This document shows, piece by piece, positions 48,305 to 55,023 of a stretch of DNA of 64,000 bases (its first letter is position 1; each line of letters begins with the position of its first letter). The position numbers and the translations under genes were made by a program. This stretch comes from Aromatoleum toluclasticum ATCC 700605 (GTDB taxonomy: Bacteria; Pseudomonadota; Gammaproteobacteria; Burkholderiales; Rhodocyclaceae), in NCBI RefSeq assembly GCF_000378245.1, contig NZ_KB899496.1, positions 248,001 through 312,000 on the forward strand, given 5' to 3'. The notes beneath the pieces are model-generated. The model did not search any database. It had not been told where the DNA came from and saw only the letters and a program-made list of their open reading frames with translations.

Positions 48305-49611
48305 CAGGCGTCCATGTGGGGGCGCGCGTTCGCGGTTTCCGTGGATGCGGAGGAGGCGGGGCGGGGGGCCACCCGGCCCTCGGACATGGCGGCGATCTCG
48401 TCGTCGCCGACCGGGATGAGCGCATCGCCGAAGTGGACATCCACGGGAAGGCGCATGAATTCGCCTACCGGCCCGTCGGCTGGGCCGGCGGATTCGCCGT
48501 CGGCCAGCAGCGCCAGCAGCGACAGGCGGTAGGAGGCGGGCGCGAAACCGCCGCCGGCCACCACGGTGTGCAGCGGGGCGGAGTCGGGCAGGGTATCGAG
48601 GCGTCGCGCAAAGTGTTCGAGCAGGGCGAGATCGTCCTGCTCGGGCGCGGCGCTCACCGCCGCGGCGTCGGGGGGCGGCAGTGCGTTGTCGGTTTCGCGG
48701 GCGCGGACCTCGTCGGAGAGCACGCCCTCGGCGCGGTCGATCAGTTCGTGGCCGCCCGCGAGCAGCCGCAGCTCGGGTACGACGAGGAGGGCGCCCTCGG
48801 CAAAACCGGCGAAGGAGGCGGCATCGAGTCCGCGCAGCCAGGCCGCGACGTCGGACGAGGAGATGCCCGATGCGCCCAGGGTGACGCGCTGGGCCTCGAT
48901 CTTGTTGAGCGCGCGCTGGAAGCTTGCGTCGGCGCGAGCGAGCCTGGACTGGGCGAGGCCGATGCGTTGTGCGACGCGCGCGATCTCGAAATCGACTTCC
49001 GGGTCAGCCAGCAGGCCTTTGAGGATCTCGGTGCCGCGCCCGAGCCAGCGCTCGTTGGCGGAAAGCCGGCGGCGTGCGCCGAGGATCTGGAACTCCGAGC
49101 CGGAGGCGATCGCCTCCTCGAAATGCCAGGTGAGATCGTTGAGCTTGGAGAGCAGGTGGCCGAGCGCTTCGGGTGTGACCCTGCCCACGGCCTGCAGGCC
49201 GGCGAGCTGGGCGGTGAGGAAGCCCAGTTCCGCGTCCTCTTCGGCCGAGAAGCGCAGCAGCATGGCGATGGCCGCCACGGCGTTGCGGCCAAGGTCCGAG
49301 AGGTGGTAATTGCCGTCGTCCGCATAGGCGAGGAGCTGGTTGTCGCGCAGGCGCTTCAGGACGGTTTCGAGCTTGACCGGGTCGAGGTAGGTGAAGCGCG
49401 CGCGCAGGGCGTCGGGCGACCAGCGCGGGGATTCCGCTTCCTGACCGATCTCGCGCAGCACCAGCAGGCGCAGCATGACCTCCGCCTCGGAGCCGCGGAA
49501 CAGCGTGATGAAGGCGTCGATCAGCGGCCGCGCCGCGACGAGCGGCGCGAGTTCCGGCACATCGTCCGCGGCAACGCCGGGGGCGAGGAAATCAGCGAGC
49601 TCAGGCGTCAT
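48304..49611 (-). CDS. Kleisin-like condensin subunit (MukF/MksF/JetA type)
   Basis: A 435-aa protein, first of the condensin genes. Residues about 35-115 look like a winged helix (LRLLVLREIGQ, LETVLKRLRDNQLL, DDGNYHLSDLGR) as in MukF/MksF. A long helical middle follows (FQRALNKIEAQRVTLG), then a variable acidic C-terminal region. The kleisin would bridge the two SMC heads and bind the MukE-like protein. The call rests on operon order, size and this layout. It begins 21 bases after the prfB stop on the same strand with no terminator between, so condensin expression may be tied to that of release factor 2. Confidence 0.75.
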   Translation of the reverse strand: MTPELADFLAPGVAADDVPELAPLVAARPLIDAFITLFRGSEAEVMLRLLVLREIGQEAESPRWSPDALRARFTYLDPVKLETVLKRLRDNQLLAYADDGNYHLSDLGRNAVAAIAMLLRFSAEEDAELGFLTAQLAGLQAVGRVTPEALGHLLSKLNDLTWHFEEAIASGSEFQILGARRRLSANERWLGRGTEILKGLLADPEVDFEIARVAQRIGLAQSRLARADASFQRALNKIEAQRVTLGASGISSSDVAAWLRGLDAASFAGFAEGALLVVPELRLLAGGHELIDRAEGVLSDEVRARETDNALPPPDAAAVSAAPEQDDLALLEHFARRLDTLPDSAPLHTVVAGGGFAPASYRLSLLALLADGESAGPADGPVGEFMRLPVDVHFGDALIPVGDDEIAAMSEGRVAPRPASSASTETANARPHMDA

Positions 49612-49632
49612 GGGCGTGCGTGGACTGGCCGC

Positions 49633-50737
49633 TCAGACACCCTGCTTGAGGCTCGCTGCGATGAAGTCCTCCAGGTCGCCGTCGAGCACGGCCTGGGTGT
49701 TGCCGACTTCGTAGTTGGTGCGCAGATCCTTGATGCGCGACTGGTCGAGCACGTAGGAGCGGATCTGGTGGCCCCAGCCGATGTCGCTCTTGGAGTCTTC
49801 CAGCTTCTGCTGTTCGGCCTGGCGCTTGCGCAGTTCCAGTTCGTACAGGCGCGCCTTCAGCATGGACATCGCCTCGGCCTTGTTCTTGTGCTGCGAGCGG
49901 TCGTTCTGGCACTGCACGACGACGCCGGTCGGTTCGTGCGTGATGCGCACCGCGGAGTCGGTCTTGTTGATGTGCTGGCCGCCGGCGCCGGACGCGCGAT
50001 AGGTGTCGATGCGCAGGTCCGCCGGGTTAATGTCGATCTCGATCGAGTCGTCGACTTCCGGATACACGAACACCGACGAGAAGCTGGTGTGGCGGCGCGC
50101 GTTGGAGTCGAACGGGCTCTTGCGCACGAGGCGGTGGATGCCGGATTCGGTGCGCAGGAAACCGTAGGCGTATTCGCCGCTGACCTTGATCGTGGCGCCC
50201 TTGATGCCGGCGACTTCACCTTCGGACTCTTCCATAAGCTCGACAGTGAATCCCTTGCGCTCGCAATAACGCAGGTACATGCGCTCGAGCATGCCCGCCC
50301 AGTCCTGGGCCTCGGTTCCGCCGGCGCCGGCCTGGATTTCGATGAAGCAGGAATTCGGGTCCATCGGATTGGAGAACATCCGGCGGAATTCGAGTGCGTG
50401 CACCTTGGCCTCGAGCGGGTCGAGATCGGCCTCGACGGCGGTCAGGGTGTCCTCGTCGTCCTCGGCCTGAGCGAGGTCGAACAGGTCCTTGAGGTCGATG
50501 GACGACTGCTCGATGTCGCGCAGGTTGACGACCACGTTCTCGAGCTGACGTTTTTCCTTGCCGAGGTCCTGAGCCTTCTCGGCATTGTTCCAGACGGCCG
50601 GGTCTTCCAGCGCGCGGATTACTTCTTCGAGCTTCGACGCTTTTTCGTCGTAGTCAAAGATACCTCCGAAGTTCGCGACCGCGGGCTTGCAGGTCGTCGA
50701 GTTTCAGGGAGATGGCGTTGACGCGTTCGGCTTCCAT
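49633..50737 (-). CDS. prfB: Peptide chain release factor 2 (programmed +1 frameshift)
   Basis: Recognises UAA/UGA and triggers peptide release. The coding sequence is split. Frame 1 begins ATG at 50737 ([20 protein letters not shown]) and reaches an in-frame TGA after 27 codons (50656-50654). Frame 2 continues from GAC at 50655 ([20 protein letters not shown]) to the stop at 49633, for a total of about 367 aa, the usual RF2 length. The specificity tripeptide SPF lies at about 206-208 and the catalytic GGQ at about 252-254 ([16 protein letters not shown]). The frameshift is the normal autoregulatory device, not a mutation: low RF2 lets the ribosome pause at UGA and slip. GGAG precedes the start. 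Confidence 0.97.
50653..50668 (-). promoter_or_regulatory. prfB programmed +1 frameshift site
   Basis: Read on the minus strand the site is CGGAGGTATCTTTGAC: an internal Shine-Dalgarno-like AGG three bases before the slippery CTT codon, then the TGA stop followed by C. It keeps the TATCTTTGAC core of the E. coli signal and has GGAGG where E. coli has AGGGGG. Confidence 0.95.
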
Positions 50738-50800
50738 GGCGGGGCTCCGGAGAATCTGGAAAGCCGATGAGTATACCGTGATCACAGAGCGCCGCGCCGA

Positions 50801-50828
50801 ATGAAAACGGCGACCCGCGGGTCGCCGT
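50801..50828 (-). terminator. Terminator of ompW
   Basis: Arms ACGGCGACCC / GGGTCGCCGT (50807-50816, 50819-50828). On the minus strand the hairpin is followed by a short TTT tract (CGTTTTC). It sits just after the ompW stop. Confidence 0.7.
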
Positions 50829-50854
50829 CTGGATTGCCCTGTGTTGCTGCGGGC

Positions 50855-51532
50855 TCAGAACTTGTAGCCGATGCCGACCATGTACACCCACGGATCGATC
50901 TCGACACTGACCTTGACCTTTCCGAGCGCCGGATGCCGGGCCGTGGCTTGACTGTCGATGCCGATACGCCACACGGCCGCATTAAGCACAACCCTGTCGG
51001 TCAGCATGTAGTCGACGCCGGCCTGCAGGGCGAGTCCCCAGGAATCCTCGCGATCAAGGTGGGAAAAGCCCTGTGCCTTGCGCCCGTCCGTCAGCTCTTC
51101 ATTGAAGAAGGTCGTGTAGTTGATGCCGGCGCCGACATACGGCTGCCACTTGGAGCTGGAATCGAGCGGGAAGTATTGCAGCGTAACGGTCGGAGGCAGT
51201 TGCTCGATGGTGGCGAGTTTGCCGTTGAGGCCCGCGGGCAGGCCCTTGACGCTGACGCTGTGCTTGAACGGGGTGGCGGCGAGGAGCTCCACGCCAACGT
51301 GATCCGTCAGCATGTAGCCGAACGTCAGACCGAGCTGCGTATCGTCGCTCACATCCACGCTGGATCCTGCAACCTTGCCGGTTGCAGTCGACGAAACATG
51401 CGAATCGCCGATGTCCGGATCAACCTTCGCTGCACCCGCGCGGACGATGAAGTCGCCGGCCTTGTAGGCATGTGCAAAGGGGCTTGCAGTGCCCAGGGCG
51501 AGCAGGGAGACGATGACTAACGATTTTTTCAT
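50855..51532 (-). CDS. ompW: OmpW family outer membrane protein
   Basis: Eight-stranded outer-membrane beta barrel of 225 aa including a signal peptide (MKKSLVIVSLLALGTASPFAHA). Barrel features include YKAGDFIVRAGAAKVDP, QLGLTFGYMLTDHVGVELLAATPF, QPYVGAGINYTTFF, LTDRVVLNAAVWRIGI and the terminal aromatic YMVGIGYKF needed for barrel assembly. OmpW proteins form narrow hydrophobic channels and are often induced in low oxygen or stress. A TTGAC-N4-GTCAA dyad lies about 100 bases upstream. Confidence 0.94.
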   Translation of the reverse strand: MKKSLVIVSLLALGTASPFAHAYKAGDFIVRAGAAKVDPDIGDSHVSSTATGKVAGSSVDVSDDTQLGLTFGYMLTDHVGVELLAATPFKHSVSVKGLPAGLNGKLATIEQLPPTVTLQYFPLDSSSKWQPYVGAGINYTTFFNEELTDGRKAQGFSHLDREDSWGLALQAGVDYMLTDRVVLNAAVWRIGIDSQATARHPALGKVKVSVEIDPWVYMVGIGYKF

Positions 51533-51944
51533 GAGCTACTCCTCTTGCATGACGCGAATGAATTGTGGGGCATAGTACCCACTTTTAAGGTGTGGCTATG
51601 TGCGTTGCACAAAAATTTCGCTCACGTTTGACGAATGTCAAAAGAAACCCATGTCGTCGGTGCGGGATATACTCATCTAGGGTTAGTGCAGCCATGGCGC
51701 GGGTTTCAGGCGGGTCTGCGAAGGTCCGACATCAACATCTGGCCGATCCAGTCGTTCCGGATATTCATCGCACGGTGAAAAACGACCCAGTTTTGCTGCA
51801 GTGCTACATTGGAACGGCCACATGAATGCTGCTTGAGCGCATGTCCTGGCCGCGAATTCAGGCGTGGGCGCATGTCCGCGAGCAGGGGCAGCCGGCAGCG
51901 GTATGATTGGCGCTCGCACGAAACAAACCCCGGGAAACACACAC
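51533..51944. other. Intergenic region between ompW and the GNAT gene
   Basis: About 410 bp with no supportable gene. It contains the ompW promoter region on the minus strand and the palindrome at 51627-51642. The plus-strand open frames here (51592-51825 and 51809-52330) have no family resemblance and overlap one another or the GNAT gene. GC content is lower in 51540-51700 than in the neighbouring genes. Confidence 0.6.
51627..51642. promoter_or_regulatory. FNR/CRP-like dyad upstream of ompW
   Basis: TTTGAC-GAAT-GTCAAA is a perfect 6-4-6 inverted repeat resembling the FNR consensus TTGAT-N4-ATCAA with C/G at one position of each half. Its centre lies about 102 bases before the ompW start codon. 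Use by an FNR- or DNR-type activator is inferred. Confidence 0.45.
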
Positions 51945-52439
51945 ATGCCCATCGAAATCGTTCGCGCCGATTATCGCGATCCCGTTCATGCGAAAGACAT
52001 TATTGCGTTACTGGACGCTTATGCCCGCGACGCCATGGGGGGCGGCGAGGCTTTGCGGGCCGACGTCAAGGAAAGGGTCGTGGGGGAGCTTGCACGCCTG
52101 CCGCATGCCTTCAGCCTGATCGCCTACGCGGACGGTGTCGCGATGGGGCTGGCGAATTGCTTAGAAGGGTTTTCCACCTTCGCAGCACGGCCGCTGATCA
52201 ATATTCACGATTTCGTGGTTCTTGCGGAGTACCGCGGGCGCGGGGTGAGCCAGCATCTGCTGGAGGCGGTGGAGGCCGCTGCCAGCGAGCGGGGTTGCTG
52301 CAAGATCACGCTGGAAGTGCTGAGCGGTAATGAAGTGGCGCGGGCGGCCTATGCGAAGTTCGGTTTTCGCGATTACACGCTCGATGCGCGCGCAGGCAGC
52401 GCGCTGTTCTGGCAAAAGCCGCTGGGGAACCACCCGTAG
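51945..52439 (+). CDS. GNAT family N-acetyltransferase
   Basis: Acetyl-CoA-dependent N-acetyltransferase of 164 aa. It shows the GNAT fold with INIHDFVVLAEYRGRGVSQHLL, containing the acetyl-CoA-binding R-G-x-G-V loop, and LEVLSGNEVARAAYAKFGF near the end. The substrate cannot be told. The start MPIEIVRADYRDP is the fold start; longer in-frame Mets upstream lie in non-coding sequence. Single gene, converging with map. Confidence 0.88.
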   Translation: MPIEIVRADYRDPVHAKDIIALLDAYARDAMGGGEALRADVKERVVGELARLPHAFSLIAYADGVAMGLANCLEGFSTFAARPLINIHDFVVLAEYRGRGVSQHLLEAVEAAASERGCCKITLEVLSGNEVARAAYAKFGFRDYTLDARAGSALFWQKPLGNHP

Positions 52440-52583
52440 CGGAGCCATGGGGGGCGGCGGTCTGTCGTGAGCCTGTCACAGGCGTGCCGCAGGGGCCCTT
52501 GGTCGGATGCTTCGAGCGCCGCGCACACTTGACGACCCGTCGCTCCATCCCGTGGCTGATCCGATCGCGAAACAGACAACCGG

Positions 52584-53408
52584 CTACCCCTGCGCCGGTA
52601 CAAGGACGTCCGCCGCGATCGCCGGGTAGTCTCCACAGCCATCCGGCCAGGGGGTGAGGATCTCGAAGCCGTCTGCCGTGACCGCCACCATATGTTCCCA
52701 CTGCGCCGAAAGCGAGTGGTCCCTGGTGACCACGGTCCAGCCGTCGGCCAGTTCGCGGGTTTCGGGACGGCCGGCGTTGATCATCGGTTCGATGGTGAAG
52801 ACCATGCCGGGTTCGAGCGTCAGGCCGGCGCCGGGCCGGCCGTAGTGGAGGACTTGCGGCTCGTCGTGGTAGATGTCGCCGATGCCGTGGCCGCAATACT
52901 CGCGCACCACGGTGAAGCCTTCGCGGTGGGCGACGGCCTGGATGGCGTGGCCGATGTCGCCGAGCGTGGCGCCGGGACGGACGGCGAGGATGCCGGCGCG
53001 CATGGCTTCGTATGTCGTCCGGACGAGTCGCCGGGCGAGGACGCCGGGCTTGCCGACGAAGTACATGCGGCTGCTGTCGCCATACCAGCCATCCTTGATG
53101 ACGGCGACGTCGATGTTGAGGATGTCTCCGCCGTTCAGGCGCTTCGAGGACGGGATGCCGTGGCAGACGACGTGGTTCACCGAGGTACACAGCGTTTTCG
53201 GGTAGCCGTGATAGCCGATGTTCGCCGGAATCGCCTGCTGCACCTCGACGATGTAGTCGTGGCAGATGCGGTCGAGTTCGTCGGTGGTGACGCCTGGTCG
53301 GACGTGGTCCCCGATCATGCGGAGGACATCAGCCGCCAGAGCGCCGGCGCGCCGGGACATGGCGATCTCGGCCTGCGAGCGGATCGGAACCTGCTGCTTC
53401 TTTGCCAT
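52584..53408 (-). CDS. map: Type I methionine aminopeptidase
   Basis: Removes initiator Met from nascent proteins with two metal ions. The 274-aa protein has the pita-bread fold motifs: Asp ligands in NIDVAVIKDGWYGDSSRMY, His in EYCGHGIGDIYHDEPQVLHYG, TLEPGMVFTIEPMIN with Glu, and HSLSAQWEHMVAVTADG with the last Glu region. MAKKQQVPIRSQAEIAMSRR is the start, and its ATG overlaps the stop of the ParD-like gene by one base. This may be one of several map copies; the usual copy sits by rpsB, outside the window. Confidence 0.95.
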   Translation of the reverse strand: MAKKQQVPIRSQAEIAMSRRAGALAADVLRMIGDHVRPGVTTDELDRICHDYIVEVQQAIPANIGYHGYPKTLCTSVNHVVCHGIPSSKRLNGGDILNIDVAVIKDGWYGDSSRMYFVGKPGVLARRLVRTTYEAMRAGILAVRPGATLGDIGHAIQAVAHREGFTVVREYCGHGIGDIYHDEPQVLHYGRPGAGLTLEPGMVFTIEPMINAGRPETRELADGWTVVTRDHSLSAQWEHMVAVTADGFEILTPWPDGCGDYPAIAADVLVPAQG

Positions 53409-53641
53409 CAGGCCACCTTGCTCGGGTTCGTCAGCGGGGAAAGTGCTTCGGGTGTGCCGTGCGCGACTTCTTCCTGGATCAGGATCTGGCAAATTTGACC
53501 ATAGCTCAGCGTCGGATTGAGTTCCGCGAGCATTCCGACGCGCAGCCAATGTTCGGCCTGGCTGTTGATGGAACGGCTCAGCGCGGCGCTGGTTCGGCGC
53601 AGCGCCTCATGTACCTGCTCCGAGATCTTGACGATTCCCAC
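53408..53641 (-). CDS. ParD-like small protein linked to map
   Basis: A 77-aa protein of the ParD-like family (MGIVKISEQVHEALRRTSAALSR then SINSQAEHWLRVG), resembling a ribbon-helix-helix antitoxin N-terminus. It overlaps map by one base, an arrangement repeated in many proteobacteria. No ParE-type toxin is next to it, so an antitoxin role is not supported; it may regulate its own operon through the AT-rich dyad upstream. Starts at the ATG at 53641. Confidence 0.85.
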   Translation of the reverse strand: MGIVKISEQVHEALRRTSAALSRSINSQAEHWLRVGMLAELNPTLSYGQICQILIQEEVAHGTPEALSPLTNPSKVA

Positions 53642-53650
53642 GAAGTTACC

Positions 53651-53680
53651 CTATGTACGGTTTGTATATATTCCGTATAT
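53651..53680 (-). promoter_or_regulatory. AT-rich promoter/operator of the ParD-like-map operon
   Basis: TACGG (53656-53660) and CCGTA (53673-53677) form an inverted repeat around TTTGTATATATT in an otherwise GC-rich area, 10-40 bases upstream of the ParD-like gene. A ribbon-helix-helix protein could bind such a site, giving autoregulation. This is inferred. Confidence 0.45.
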
Positions 53681-53696
53681 TAACACTTCCCGCTGA

Positions 53697-54320
53697 TCAT
53701 GCAGACCGTGAGATGAGCCAGTCCGCGGGCAGGAAACGGAGATCCGGCGGCTCGTCGATATCGTGCAGCGGGGGGCGGGACAGCACGCTCCATCCCAGGC
53801 GCCCCATGTGGCACAAGGTGTCGAAGGCAACGCTATCCGTGCTCCACGGGATGTCGTGGAAGACGAGTGGATGAAAGGCGCGCAGGCCCAACAGGGCATA
53901 ACCTCCATCGACGGTGGGCTGGATGAAGGCATCATGCGTGTCGAGAGCGCGGGACGCCGTTAGCAGATCGTCTGCGCTGATGGTCGGACAGTCGGTGCCG
54001 ATCAGCAGGACTCGTTCTCCCCGGGCGGGCGAGCGTGCGGCGGCTCGGGCCATGCGGGCGCCGAGGTCTCCTTTCCCCTGGTCGCTCCAGGTCAATTGCC
54101 CCGGCAGTTGCAGGTTCGACCAGACCGGATCCAGTGGATCGGGCGTGGTGCACAATTCGACTGGTCCGAGTGCTGCGGCGAGTGCGTTGCTCACGGTGTG
54201 GCGGAGCATCTGCCGCGCGAGCCGTGCGGCACCCTCCGGGCCGAGAGCCGGGATCAGGCGGGTCTTGGCAAATCCGGGGATCGGTGCCTTGGCGATGATC
54301 ACGATCCGTGTGGCGGTCAT
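53697..54320 (-). CDS. DUF2064 / TIGR04282-type glycosyltransferase
   Basis: A 207-aa nucleotide-diphospho-sugar transferase fold protein of the rSAM/selenodomain-associated transferase 1 family. It has RIVIIAKAPIPGFAKTRLIPALG at the N-terminus (read in halves), VLLIGTDCPTISADDLLTA with the metal-binding Asp, and FIQPTVDGGYALLGLRA. The donor and acceptor are not known; relatives occur with radical-SAM or selenium/arsenic genes. The ATG overlaps the TGA of the next transferase (ATGA), so the two are made together. Confidence 0.88.
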   Translation of the reverse strand: MTATRIVIIAKAPIPGFAKTRLIPALGPEGAARLARQMLRHTVSNALAAALGPVELCTTPDPLDPVWSNLQLPGQLTWSDQGKGDLGARMARAAARSPARGERVLLIGTDCPTISADDLLTASRALDTHDAFIQPTVDGGYALLGLRAFHPLVFHDIPWSTDSVAFDTLCHMGRLGWSVLSRPPLHDIDEPPDLRFLPADWLISRSA

Positions 54321-54988
54321 CGGTAGGCCTCGGCGAGCCGGCTCGCGGGAACGCCGCGCCAGTAATTCCAGCGCAGTCGCCACATGAGGAAGATGGTGCG
54401 CCAGACGCCGCGCGATTCCCAGCGGCGCCCGGAAGTCGTTACCTTGCTGCGAAGGCAGGCGGGCCGGCTGCGGGCGAGGAGCCGCCGCGACATCTCGATG
54501 TCCTCCATCAGCGGCTGATCCGGGAAGCCGCCGAGGGACTCGAAGGCTTGCCGCGTCATGAACATCGCCTGGTCGCCGGTGGCGATACCGGTGATGCGCG
54601 AGCGCCAGTTCATCATGCGGGCGACGATCCCGAGCATCCAGGGGCGGCCCGCGATGTGCACGTCGAAGCGCCCCCATTCGCGTCCTGTGCGAAGACTCGC
54701 GTCGATGGCCTGCAGGGCGTCGGTCGGGAGCGCCGTGTCCGCGTGCAGGAAGATCAGCGTGTCGCCGTGCGATGCCGTCGCGCCGGCGTTCATCTGGCAG
54801 GCCCGGCCCCGCCGACTGCGTATCACACGAAATCCTGCCGCTTCGGCAAGACTCGCGCTGCCGTCCTGGCTACCGCCATCCACGAAGAGCACCTCGACAC
54901 CTGCCTGAACGAGCGGCGCCAACTGACGGGTCAGAGCGGGCAGGTTCGGCGCTTCGTTGAGGAGGGGGATGATGATCGACGGTCGCAT
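54317..54988 (-). CDS. TIGR04283-type glycosyltransferase
   Basis: GT-A fold glycosyltransferase of 223 aa, the rSAM/selenodomain-associated transferase 2 type. Visible are SIIIPLLNEAPNLPALTRQL, LFVDGGSQDGSASLAEAAGF, RGRACQMNAGA, DTLIFLHADTALP with the DxD-like HAD, and ATGDQAMFMTRQAFESLGGF plus LMEDIEMSRRL. The C-terminus has a hydrophobic segment (VWRTIFLMWRLRWNYW). Partner of the transferase 1 gene with which it overlaps by four bases. Confidence 0.9.
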   Translation of the reverse strand: MRPSIIIPLLNEAPNLPALTRQLAPLVQAGVEVLFVDGGSQDGSASLAEAAGFRVIRSRRGRACQMNAGATASHGDTLIFLHADTALPTDALQAIDASLRTGREWGRFDVHIAGRPWMLGIVARMMNWRSRITGIATGDQAMFMTRQAFESLGGFPDQPLMEDIEMSRRLLARSRPACLRSKVTTSGRRWESRGVWRTIFLMWRLRWNYWRGVPASRLAEAYR

Positions 54989-55023
54989 GTTTTTTCGCCG
55001 AATGCGAAGCAAGGAAACCGCCC

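Noticed and set aside
44805-49611. Complete Wadjet (JetABCD) defence system
   Set aside because: Three subunits fit, but no JetD-type nuclease lies on either side, only prfB and a LysE exporter, so a defence role is not supported.
48316-50721. 801-codon plus-strand frame opposite the kleisin gene and prfB
   Set aside because: It spans two real minus-strand genes and the prfB frameshift, so it cannot be coding as such.
50535-50737. prfB as a frameshifted pseudogene
   Set aside because: The junction matches the conserved programmed frameshift and the joined product has normal RF2 length, SPF and GGQ.
53408-53641. Toxin-antitoxin module at the ParD-like gene
   Set aside because: The partner gene is methionine aminopeptidase; no small toxin frame with family resemblance is adjacent.
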